Positions 57,209 to 64,000 of a stretch of DNA of 64,000 nt are shown here, in pieces. Both the position numbers and the translations under genes were made by a program. Location: positions 62,001-126,000 of the forward strand of contig JBOHRL010000094.1 in assembly GCA_050732695.1 (NCBI GenBank). Reading direction: 5' to 3'. Within the stretch, counting starts at the first letter, position 1, and every line of letters starts with the position of its first letter. The notes under the pieces are model-generated. The model was not told the DNA's origin. It was given only the letters and a program-made list of their open reading frames with translations, and made no database searches. The stretch is from JBFFZF01 sp050732695 (lineage in GTDB: Bacteria; Gemmatimonadota; Gemmatimonadetes; Longimicrobiales; RSA9).

Positions 57209-59971
57209 TCACTCGGTCCGGAGTGCGATCATTGGATCGACGCGCGTCGCAACGCGGACCGGCAGCCATGTCGCGACGAGAGCGACGGTCGCGAGCAGCA
57301 GCGGCACGGTAACGAACGTGACCGGATCGGCGGGTTCGACGGCGAACAGCACACTCTCCATCACCCGTGTTGCGCCAAGACCACTCGCGATCCCGAGCAT
57401 CGTACCGAGCCCGACGAGGCGGAGCGACTGTCGCAGAATCAGCCCGGCGACATCCACACGGCGAGCGCCGAGCGCAACGCGAATGCCGATCTCGTGCGTC
57501 CTCCGCTTCGCCGCCTGCGATGCGACTCCGTAAATCCCGAGCGCCGCGAGCAGCAACGCCAGTCCCCCGAAGGCCGCCATCAGTACGAGCAGGAATCGCT
57601 CGCTGCGCAGCGACTGCGCGTAGATTTCTTCGAGCGTCCACACCTGGGAGAGGGCGATGTTGCTATCCAGCGCGCGAACGGCTTGACGCAGGGCCGCCAC
57701 CGCTTCACCGGCAGGGCGAGTCGAATGTACGACGACCGCAAGAGACTGCGAGGCTTCGCGCCAGTACGGTTTGTAGACCTCGATGCGGGCGGCATCGCCC
57801 ACGCCCGTCTGGTGCTGGTCGCCGATCACGCCAACGATCGTCCACCACGTCGAGTTCTCCGTCGGATGACGATCGAAAACGATGCGCCGGCCCACAGGGT
57901 CCTCGCCCGGAAAATACCGCTTCGCAAGTGCATCGTTGATGACCAGAACGTACTCCGCACCCGCGCGGTCCGTTTCTTCGAGGAACCGGCCCCGCAGCAA
58001 TGCCACGCCCATCGTCTCGAGGTACGATGGTGAGACCATCTGGTGTGCGACTTCTGCACCAAACTCGTCACTCGCCCAACCCTGCACGAAGAAGTCCGAT
58101 GTGTAGGCGAAGTTCGTTCGTGCGAGTGGCAGCGAGCGCACAAGTGCCACGTTGCGAACCCCCGGAGTCGCCTCCAGGCGCTCGAGAAGAGCATCGAGGA
58201 AAACATTGATCTTCTCCTCGGAGTCGTAGCGCGGTCCCATCACGGTCACGCGCGCGGAGATGCGATCGTCGATGCGAAAACCCGGATCGACATCGCGCAG
58301 TGCAACGAAGCTGCGGATCAGAAGGCCGGCACCCAGCACGAGTACGAGTGCAACGGCGATTTCCGAGACGACCAGCAGATTCGCCACGCGCAAGCTGCGC
58401 CGACTTGACGATCCGCTGCGCCCGCCATCGCGCAGGCGATCTCCGAGGTCGAGCGAACCTCGCAGCGCCGGTACGATGCCGAAGATCGCGCCCGCGAGTG
58501 CAGTGATGCCTGCGGCGAACGCGAACACCCGAGCATCCAGGCCAACATTCGGCAGTCCTTCCGGCAGAAGACCCGGCAGCGCCTGCGTCGATGCAACGCC
58601 GAGCAACGCCCCGGCAACACCGCCGAACACGGCGAGTGTGAAACTCTCGGTCAGGACCTGCGCCGCAATGCGAGCGCGGCTCGCTCCGAGCGCCGCACGC
58701 ACTGCCATCTCGCGACGCCGCGCGACACCCCGCACCAGCAGCAGATTGCCAACGTTCGCACACGCCACCAGGAACAACAGCAGCACCGCACCCTGAACCA
58801 GCAGCAGCGGCCGCCGGACCTCACCGGTCAGGAACTCCTGGAGTGGATACAGACCGGCTCCCATCACGCGATTCGTGACCGGGTACTCCTCCTGAAGCTG
58901 GCGCACGACCGTCTGAAGTTGTGCATCCGCCTGTACGAACGTGACGCCCCTACGCACACGCGCGATTACTTGCACGTAATGAGCACGCCGGAAGTAGATC
59001 TGTTCGCGGTCCGACGGACTCCAGCGCATTGTCGTCCAGACATCCAGCTCCTGCCCCGGGAACGCAAAGCCCGCGGACATCACGCCGACGACCTCGTATG
59101 CTCCGCCATTCAGCGTGATCGTGCGGCCGATCACAGACGTATCACGCCCGAACCGGCGCGTCCAGAAACCGTCACTCAGCAGCGCAACACGCGGCTCCGT
59201 CCTCCACGTTTCCGCATCGCGAAAGACCCGGCCCAGTGCCGCACGCGCGCCCAGCACTTCGAAGAAGTTCCCGGTCACAACGCTCGACCGCAGGATCTCC
59301 GGCTCGCCCTCTCCCGTCAGCGTCACGCTCCCAACGCCCAGTGTCCCGGCCACACCCTCGAACGCCTCCACTCGCTCGCGCCAGTCCAGCATGTTCGCCG
59401 GCGCAGCCACTTCCCGTTCCCAACCCTTCTCCGGATTCGACTCGCGAATCGTCACCAGCCGCTCTGGTGATTCAACCGGCAACGGCCGCAATAGCGTCGC
59501 ATTCAAGACCGAAAAGATCGCCGTGTTCGCACCAATCCCCAGAGCGAGCACCAGCACCACCACCGCCGAGAAACCCGGATTGCGGACCACACCACGCACC
59601 GCAAATCGCACATCCTGAACGAGCGTGTCCATTGGATGACGCCTCCGTTTCACTCGCACGATGCCGCGCCCCACTTCCGAATCGTACGCCGCCAGGTCTG
59701 GCGCGCGCCCTTTGCGCATCTCCAAGCGCGAGTCGTGGAATCCAACCGGCGCATCGCGTAGAAACCGCATTCCGGCAACAAGCACCGCCGCATACTCCCG
59801 GATTACAAACCAGCCAATTCCTCGTCGCTCCCTCCGCCGCGTTCCGAGCCGCAACGCGAACGTGGTCACCGCCTCCTCACCGCTTCGCGACCGCACTTCC
59901 GCCGGCCAGCTGCGCAACAGCAGTCCGAACAGCCGAACGATCCACTCTCCTCGCTTCGCCCTATCGCTCAT
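57209..59971 (-). CDS. Large ADOP-type ABC permease, PadR-linked
   Basis: This 920-residue permease starts with an ADOP-type prefix domain ('IVRLFGLLLRSWPAEVRSRS'). A first MacB-like half follows ('NPGFSAVVVLVLALGIGANT', 'AIFSVLNATLLRPLPVESPE'), then the middle spans ('LLLVQGAVLLLFLVACANVG'), a second periplasmic domain and a second set of spans ('FLLVLMAAFGGLALLLAALG', 'RRTHEIGIRVALGARRVDVA'). The gene overlaps the padR gene by 11 bases. ADOP permeases of this type are frequent next to PadR repressors in Acidobacteriota and Gemmatimonadota. The function is unknown, with proposed roles in defence or lipoprotein/peptide export. Confidence 0.93.
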   Translation of the reverse strand: MSDRAKRGEWIVRLFGLLLRSWPAEVRSRSGEEAVTTFALRLGTRRRERRGIGWFVIREYAAVLVAGMRFLRDAPVGFHDSRLEMRKGRAPDLAAYDSEVGRGIVRVKRRRHPMDTLVQDVRFAVRGVVRNPGFSAVVVLVLALGIGANTAIFSVLNATLLRPLPVESPERLVTIRESNPEKGWEREVAAPANMLDWRERVEAFEGVAGTLGVGSVTLTGEGEPEILRSSVVTGNFFEVLGARAALGRVFRDAETWRTEPRVALLSDGFWTRRFGRDTSVIGRTITLNGGAYEVVGVMSAGFAFPGQELDVWTTMRWSPSDREQIYFRRAHYVQVIARVRRGVTFVQADAQLQTVVRQLQEEYPVTNRVMGAGLYPLQEFLTGEVRRPLLLVQGAVLLLFLVACANVGNLLLVRGVARRREMAVRAALGASRARIAAQVLTESFTLAVFGGVAGALLGVASTQALPGLLPEGLPNVGLDARVFAFAAGITALAGAIFGIVPALRGSLDLGDRLRDGGRSGSSSRRSLRVANLLVVSEIAVALVLVLGAGLLIRSFVALRDVDPGFRIDDRISARVTVMGPRYDSEEKINVFLDALLERLEATPGVRNVALVRSLPLARTNFAYTSDFFVQGWASDEFGAEVAHQMVSPSYLETMGVALLRGRFLEETDRAGAEYVLVINDALAKRYFPGEDPVGRRIVFDRHPTENSTWWTIVGVIGDQHQTGVGDAARIEVYKPYWREASQSLAVVVHSTRPAGEAVAALRQAVRALDSNIALSQVWTLEEIYAQSLRSERFLLVLMAAFGGLALLLAALGIYGVASQAAKRRTHEIGIRVALGARRVDVAGLILRQSLRLVGLGTMLGIASGLGATRVMESVLFAVEPADPVTFVTVPLLLATVALVATWLPVRVATRVDPMIALRTE

Positions 59972-60326
59972 GCCCTGACCTGCCCAACGGCAACGCCGTC
60001 GCTGGAATCAGCTGCTTCTCAACCGCGACCCCCACCAGCGCCGCCAGCCGCCGTGTCTCCCCCTCCGCCGTTCGCCGACCCTCCTCCGTGAGCCGATAGT
60101 ACCGCCGCCTCCCATCGTCCTCTGCCGGGGCCGGCCGGCTCGGCGATTCCTCCACAAACCCCGACCGCTCCATCCGCTGCAACGCCAGATACAACGCCCC
60201 CGTACTCGGCGCCGCACCCTCGCCCGACCGCGCCTCGATCTCCTTGATGATCCCGTACCCGTGCCGATCCCCATCCGCAAGCGCCAGCAGCACCTGGTAC
60301 GTCAGCGCACTCAGTCCCTCAGCCAT
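59961..60326 (-). CDS. PadR-family transcriptional repressor
   Basis: This 121-residue protein has the PadR winged-helix core ('LSALTYQVLLALADGDRHGY', 'GIIKEIEARS', 'APSTGALYLALQRMERSGFV', 'RRRYYRLTEEGRRTAEGETR'). It probably represses its own operon with the downstream permease, which it overlaps. The ATG at 60326 is adjacent to a GTG at 60329; either could be used. Three 13-base repeats and an AT-rich segment precede it and are candidates for its operator. Confidence 0.92.
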   Translation of the reverse strand: MAEGLSALTYQVLLALADGDRHGYGIIKEIEARSGEGAAPSTGALYLALQRMERSGFVEESPSRPAPAEDDGRRRYYRLTEEGRRTAEGETRRLAALVGVAVEKQLIPATALPLGRSGHER

Positions 60327-60373
60327 GACCCACCCCGTGCCTCCGCTCCGATCCGTTCCCACCCGTCCCTCGT

Positions 60374-60410
60374 CCCCAGAAACCAGCCCCAGAAACCAGC
60401 CCCAGAAACT
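60374..60410. repeat. Three 13-base direct repeats upstream of padR
   Basis: CCCCAGAAACCAG occurs at 60374-60386 and 60387-60399, and CCCCAGAAACT at 60400-60410. They lie 48-84 bases upstream of the padR start, next to an AT-rich stretch (ACTATATTTCCCACCGATCT) that probably contains the promoter. The phase (13 bases) puts repeats on changing helix faces, so an array of operators is not certain. Confidence 0.75.
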
Positions 60411-60529
60411 ATATTTCCCACCGATCTATATCCCGGCAACCTAGTATCCGTCAAGGCGTCGGGCGCAGGACGGACGTCAGATCTGGGCATGCTTGACCGC
60501 GTGGCAGGGGCGCGCGACACTGCGGCGCG

Positions 60530-61984
60530 ATGTCCGAGCCCCGAGGATTCGAGATCGATGCCGATACGATGCGGCAGATGGGATACCGCGTCGTGGACGC
60601 GCTGGTCGCGAGGGAACTCGGACTTGATGCGGAACCGGTCTGGCGCGGCGCGACGCGGCCGGAGCTGGAAGCGAAGCTTCGGGAGGCGGTGCCGAGCGAA
60701 GCGGAGACATTCGATCGGATCATGGGGCAGTTGTTGGACGATGCGTTGGTGTACGGAGCGCGCGTCGATCATCCTCGTTTTCTGGCGTATGTGCCGGGCT
60801 CACCGACGTGGCCTGCGGTTCTCGCGGATTTCGTGGCAGCGGGCTTGAACGTGTTCCAGGGCTCGTGGCTGGGCGGGGCGGGAGCGAGCGAGATCGAGCT
60901 GATCGTGCTGGACTGGTTCAAGGAGTGGCTGGGCTATCCGTCGAGTGCGGCGGGACTGTTTCTGAGTGGTGGTTCTGCGGCGAACCTGACGGCTTTGGCG
61001 TGTGCGCGGCTGGCGCGCTGCGGCGCACATTCAACGGCCTCGGTGCTTTATGGGTCGGTCGAGGTTCACTCGTCGGCGACGCGGGCCGCGCGCGTCCTGG
61101 GCTTTGCGGACGATCGTGTGCGCCGGATTCCGGTGGACACGCGACAGCGGCTGGATGTGTGCGCCCTTGAAGCGGCGTTGCAAGCGGATCGCGAGGCGGG
61201 GCTGGTCCCGCTGGCCGTGGTGGCCAACGCGGGCGCGACGAGCACGGGCGCGATCGATCCGCTTCCCGAGCTGGTCGATCTGTGCCGCAGGCACGACGTG
61301 TGGCTGCACGTCGATGCAGCGTATGGCGGGTTTGCGGTTCTGACCGAACGCGGCCGTGCTGCCATGCGCGGGCTGGAGTATGCGGACTCGATCACGCTGG
61401 ACCCGCACAAGTGGTTATTCCAGCCGTTCGAGGCGGGCTGTCTGCTGGTTCGCGATGGGGCTCATCTGGATGATGGCTTTCATATATCGGCCGATTATCT
61501 TCAGGACGCGCGTATCACGGACTCGCAGCTGCGTGAACGGCGGGTCAACTTCATGGATCGCGGCATCCAACTGACCCGTTGTGCGCGTGCGCTCAAGGTG
61601 TGGGTATCATTGAAGTATTTCGGTGTCGAACCGTTCCGCGCCGCCATCGACCTGGCCTTGGACCTTGCGGAACACACCGAACGACGGATTGTCGACAGTG
61701 CAGAGTTCGAGTTGATCACGCCGGCCGCGCTCGGCATTGTCTGCTTCCGGCGTGTCACAGGCCCGGACGGGACCAGGATCACGGATCGTATCGCGCTCGG
61801 TGACTGGAACGAGCGGCTGGTGAATGCGCTCGCAGCGAGCGGCGAAGGCATGATTTCATCGACGCGGGTTGACGGCGCCTATGCGCTGCGTGTCTGCATC
61901 CTGAGTCACCGCACGCGACAATCGGACGTCGACCGGGTTCTCGACTGGCTGGCGACGGCGCAGCCCGAGTCCGGAAGTGTTTGA
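60530..61984 (+). CDS. Group II PLP-dependent decarboxylase (aromatic-amino-acid type)
   Basis: This 484-residue enzyme removes CO2 from an amino acid, most likely an aromatic one. PLP Lys294 sits in 'LDPHKWLFQPFEAGCLLV'. His180 ('VEVHSSATRAARVLG') would stack on the cofactor and Asp262 ('LHVDAAYGG') contacts its ring nitrogen. 'DHPRFLAYVPGSPTWPAVLA' and 'NVFQGSWLGGAGASEIE' are typical of the family. The size fits DOPA/tryptophan/tyrosine decarboxylases; substrate choice cannot be read from sequence. It is divergent from padR. The last codons lie in a long perfect hairpin. Confidence 0.92.
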   Translation: MSEPRGFEIDADTMRQMGYRVVDALVARELGLDAEPVWRGATRPELEAKLREAVPSEAETFDRIMGQLLDDALVYGARVDHPRFLAYVPGSPTWPAVLADFVAAGLNVFQGSWLGGAGASEIELIVLDWFKEWLGYPSSAAGLFLSGGSAANLTALACARLARCGAHSTASVLYGSVEVHSSATRAARVLGFADDRVRRIPVDTRQRLDVCALEAALQADREAGLVPLAVVANAGATSTGAIDPLPELVDLCRRHDVWLHVDAAYGGFAVLTERGRAAMRGLEYADSITLDPHKWLFQPFEAGCLLVRDGAHLDDGFHISADYLQDARITDSQLRERRVNFMDRGIQLTRCARALKVWVSLKYFGVEPFRAAIDLALDLAEHTERRIVDSAEFELITPAALGIVCFRRVTGPDGTRITDRIALGDWNERLVNALAASGEGMISSTRVDGAYALRVCILSHRTRQSDVDRVLDWLATAQPESGSV

Positions 61985-62030
61985 AGGAACTGTTGGCCGG
62001 GCTCAGGCGGCCAACAGTTCCTTCAAACAC
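61977..62030. repeat. Perfect 23-base inverted repeat at the end of the decarboxylase gene
   Basis: The left arm (61977-61999) starts GTGTTTGAAGGAACTGTTGG and the right arm (62008-62030) is its exact reverse complement, separated by 8 bases (GGCTCAGG). The stop codon (61982-61984) lies within the left arm. There is no T-run after it, so it is not a standard intrinsic terminator, but such a strong stem could protect the mRNA end or terminate by other means. Confidence 0.95.
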
Positions 62031-62172
62031 AACAGGACGGTGGTGGCGAGGATCTGCGGGACCCCGGTCAGATCGTGGCCGGTCACTCTGCCCGCGACTT
62101 GGATGGTCCCGCGAATTCCGATAACTTGCAGGGCAGGCCGTGTCGTGATGCGGCAGGAATCAGGGAAGCGAA

Positions 62173-62451
62173 ATGACAGAGATCACATGTGTACGATGCG
62201 ACCGCACGGGCGAGCCGCTTGCAAAGGCGCCGCTCCGCAATGAACTCGGCGAGCGCATTCTTGCGTCGATCTGTCGGACCTGCTGGGATCAGTGGCTGCG
62301 TTTCCAGACCGCACTCATCAACCACAACGGACTCGATGTCCGTGACAAGCCGGCCCGCGATTTCCTGACTGCGAACATGGAAGCGTTTCTGTTCCGGGAA
62401 GGCCAGCCGGAGGACATCGATACTTCGCAGCAGGGGAAGGTTTCGTGGTGA
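62173..62451 (+). CDS. YggX-like iron-trafficking/oxidative-damage protein with four cysteines
   Basis: This 92-residue protein aligns with YggX (Fe(2+)-trafficking protein): 'NELGERILASICRTCWDQWL' followed by 'RFQTALINHNGLDVRDKPAR' and 'DFLTANMEAFLFREG' are close to the classical sequence. Instead of the single conserved Cys of E. coli YggX it has Cys6-x2-Cys9 and Cys34-x2-Cys37, a zinc- or iron-knuckle pattern. It presumably protects iron-sulfur proteins. The ATG follows GGGAAGCGAA. The next gene converges on its end. Confidence 0.88.
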   Translation: MTEITCVRCDRTGEPLAKAPLRNELGERILASICRTCWDQWLRFQTALINHNGLDVRDKPARDFLTANMEAFLFREGQPEDIDTSQQGKVSW

Positions 62452-62455
62452 TGCG

Positions 62456-62935
62456 TCAGGACCGCGGCACGGCGAGCGGGGCGGTGCCGGCATCTACGAT
62501 GACTTCGCCGGTCTGCGGGCGGAGAACAGCTCTCAACCGGTAGTTGCCGTCGGGAAGGCTATCGCCGAGGATGGCACGGGCGTCTGTTGCGGCGACGAAT
62601 TCCTGACTCTCGCCGGGACCGAGATGAACGCGCACGAGCGCGGCCGTGCACCCGGTGTTGGCGCGCTGATCCCATGCAGGCTGCGATGAACCTTCGCGGT
62701 ATGCTCGAATGAGCACGACACATCCGTCCGGGAATGTGAGATCGATGTCGGATCCGGTCGCGTTCGTGATGTTCACGTGCGTGCGAAGCTGGACCGGGAA
62801 GCTCTCCAGCACGGCCGTTGACGCGCGGTACAGGAGTCCCTCTTCGGTGCGCAGAAATCCCCCGTTATCCGGACCTGCCGTATCCTCGGCGCACGCCAGC
62901 GCCAGCGCAGCCCACAAGACGGGCAGTCGTGCCAT
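62456..62935 (-). CDS. Lipoprotein with BsuPI-like domain
   Basis: This protein of about 159 residues has a signal ending in 'AALALACAEDTAGP' (lipobox with Cys). The mature part has an Ig-like beta pattern: 'VNITNATGSDIDLTFPDGCV', 'VLIRAYREGSSQPAWDQ', 'SLPDGNYRLRAVLR'. This is the pattern of BsuPI-type intracellular proteinase inhibitors and related secreted domains. The start may also be 63013, before the predicted signal, but the ATG at 62935 puts the signal at the N-terminus. Confidence 0.78.
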   Translation of the reverse strand: MARLPVLWAALALACAEDTAGPDNGGFLRTEEGLLYRASTAVLESFPVQLRTHVNITNATGSDIDLTFPDGCVVLIRAYREGSSQPAWDQRANTGCTAALVRVHLGPGESQEFVAATDARAILGDSLPDGNYRLRAVLRPQTGEVIVDAGTAPLAVPRS

Positions 62936-63052
62936 GGCACGGGCCAAGCCTGTCGGAGGACGATGCACTCGCCACGCGCGCGCGTCGATCGATCGTTCTC
63001 GTAACATGCTCATCGCATCCTTACGTACCGTTCACCGAACGCCCCGTTCCCC

Positions 63053-63796
63053 GTGAGCCACCACGCGTTGCGTACTGTTCGATCAGAGGCGGGTAGCGCC
63101 GCCATTTCGTCCGGCGGCGGCTTTGTTCCGGTCCTGCTTCTGCCCGGTTGGAAGGACCGTGCCAGGGCACTCCGACACCTCGTCCGCGGCCTTATCGCCA
63201 ACGGCTGGCCAGCCCTGTTCGTGACAGCCATCGAGTTCAAGGATCCGTTCGGCGGCAACGCCGCCCACGCAACGGAAATTGGCTTCGCCATTGACCGCCT
63301 GCGTGAGCGGACCGGCGTGCCGGCCGTCGATGTCATTGCCCACTCCATGGGCGGCCTCGCGCTCCGTTGTTTCCTCGATCGTGTCGCACGCACAGAGGAT
63401 CCACGGCCCGGCCGCGGACTCGACCTCGAGCGCAATTCCCGACCGGACCTCGCGCTGGTCGATTCGATACGCACCGCCCGCCCGCTGCCGGTCCGTCGTG
63501 CGGTGTTCCTCGCGACGCCCCACTACGGCACGTGGATGGCATGGCTGGCCTGGGGCGATGGCGGCCGCGAGATGCGGCCGGGCAGCGCGTTCCTGCATCG
63601 TCTGCCCGCCGCGCAATTGCCAGAATCCATCCATGCCTGCTGCGTGCGAACCCGCATCGACTCGCACGTCATCCCGGGCTCCAGCGCCGTGCTGCCCGAC
63701 GTGCACACGCACGTACTCGGCAGCGTCACACACCGCGGTATGCTCCGCAGCCAGCGAGTGCTTCGACTCATCATCCAACATCTGCGATCCGAATAG
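63053..63796 (+). CDS. Alpha/beta-hydrolase, lipase/esterase-like
   Basis: This 247-residue protein has an oxyanion-region start 'GGFVPVLLLPGWKDRARALR', the nucleophile elbow 'VIAHSMGGLALR' (G-x-S-x-G variant AHSMG), and late acid/His regions ('VIPGSSAVLPDVHTHVLGSV'). No signal peptide is visible, so it is probably cytoplasmic. It resembles predicted acyl-transferases/lipases acting after a lid, but the substrate is unknown. It begins with GTG. It is on the + strand after the divergent lipoprotein gene. Confidence 0.86.
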   Translation: MSHHALRTVRSEAGSAAISSGGGFVPVLLLPGWKDRARALRHLVRGLIANGWPALFVTAIEFKDPFGGNAAHATEIGFAIDRLRERTGVPAVDVIAHSMGGLALRCFLDRVARTEDPRPGRGLDLERNSRPDLALVDSIRTARPLPVRRAVFLATPHYGTWMAWLAWGDGGREMRPGSAFLHRLPAAQLPESIHACCVRTRIDSHVIPGSSAVLPDVHTHVLGSVTHRGMLRSQRVLRLIIQHLRSE

Positions 63797-63830
63797 CATC
63801 TCCATCCCGATCAGCATCTCCATCCCCATC
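63795..63830. repeat. Two 18-base direct repeats
   Basis: AGCATCTCCATCCCGATC and AGCATCTCCATCCCCATC are adjacent, straddling the stop codon of the hydrolase gene. A similar CATCTCCG follows. Slippage is the likely origin. Confidence 0.8.
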
Positions 63831-63949
63831 ATCTCCGTACCCGATCTCGGAGACTCGCCGGCCGGTCCGTCCGAGCCTCCGGTTACCCCTTGACAGCTTA
63901 GGTCTCTTCCCACAGGTTCCCCTAAACAGATCTGGTAAGGAGCCGCGGA

Positions 63950-64000
63950 ATGCCGATTGTCGACGCAGCCAACCTTTACGGCAACCTGAACCTTCTGATC
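63950..64000 (+). CDS. Start of an unidentified gene (cut by window end)
   Basis: The frame starts with ATG at 63950 after TAAGGAGCCG, a strong ribosome site, and reads 'MPIVDAANLYGNLNLLI' up to the window end. A TTGACA (63890-63895) about 55 bases upstream could be a -35 element, but the matching -10 is weak. Seventeen residues are too few to assign a family. Confidence 0.6.
   Translation, partial: MPIVDAANLYGNLNLLI

Noticed and set aside
1..64000. tRNA, rRNA or insertion-sequence genes
   Set aside because: I looked for cloverleaf-type segments, rRNA-like blocks and transposase motifs and found none that hold up; a tRNA search by program could overturn this.

Overview
The window is GC-rich chromosomal DNA (about two thirds G+C by eye), densely packed on both strands, with no tRNA, rRNA, phage or transposase gene that I can see. 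Several features suggest a Gemmatimonadota-like bacterium: two very large FtsX/MacB-type permeases (one with its own PadR repressor), many small secreted lipoproteins, TonB-type outer-membrane proteins, ECF sigma factors, and intergenic tandem repeats. That phylum call is an inference from gene content.

Layout. 1-3.7 kb: the end of a TonB-dependent receptor, an ECF sigma factor with an overlapping zinc-finger anti-sigma factor, and a lipoprotein. 3.8-7.1 kb: methionine aminopeptidase, a small membrane protein, a Nudix hydrolase coupled to a DUF2071 protein, and a small unknown protein. 7.1-10.1 kb: a copper-export operon (copA, a copZ-like chaperone, the small unknown) behind a CsoR-like operator. 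10.1-17.8 kb: a secreted phosphatase, a coiled-coil protein, an apparently truncated lipoprotein, and the giant Lhr helicase. 17.8-24.6 kb: an unstable stretch with a decayed glycosidase fragment broken by a 62-bp tandem duplication, a DUF892 protein, several minisatellites, two unknown envelope proteins, a POT peptide transporter, and a 58-bp inverted-repeat pair around a 9-bp repeat array. 24.6-29 kb: a sensorless sigma-54 activator, a GAF fragment, HU, and a DEAD-box protein that has lost its catalytic motifs. 29-33.7 kb: aminotransferase, amidohydrolase, DinB/YfiT protein, and fructosamine kinase. 33.7-38.5 kb: a MacA/MacB-like efflux operon led by a low-molecular-weight tyrosine phosphatase. 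38.7-45.8 kb: a secreted six-hairpin glycosidase, an M28 peptidase, an OsmC protein, a second ECF sigma factor, and a saccharopine-dehydrogenase-like protein. 46.1-49.3 kb: a compact phenylacetyl-CoA epoxidase-like operon. 49.3-64 kb: NAGS/NAGK fusion, two large permeases, PEBP, an SDR epimerase, cold-shock protein, PadR, a group II PLP decarboxylase, a YggX-like protein, a BsuPI-like lipoprotein, an alpha/beta hydrolase, and the first codons of a final gene.

Most notable system. The six overlapping genes at 46,135-49,265 encode PaaA-, PaaD-, PaaB- and PaaC-like proteins, then a free-standing PaaD-type zinc ribbon, then a methyltransferase. PaaD is split into two genes. No PaaE reductase or downstream phenylacetate gene is in the window. 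The PaaC-like subunit keeps most of the di-iron residues. This could be a diverged multicomponent oxygenase with a different substrate. The next most notable item is the apparently catalytically dead DEAD-box protein that keeps its RNA-binding domain.
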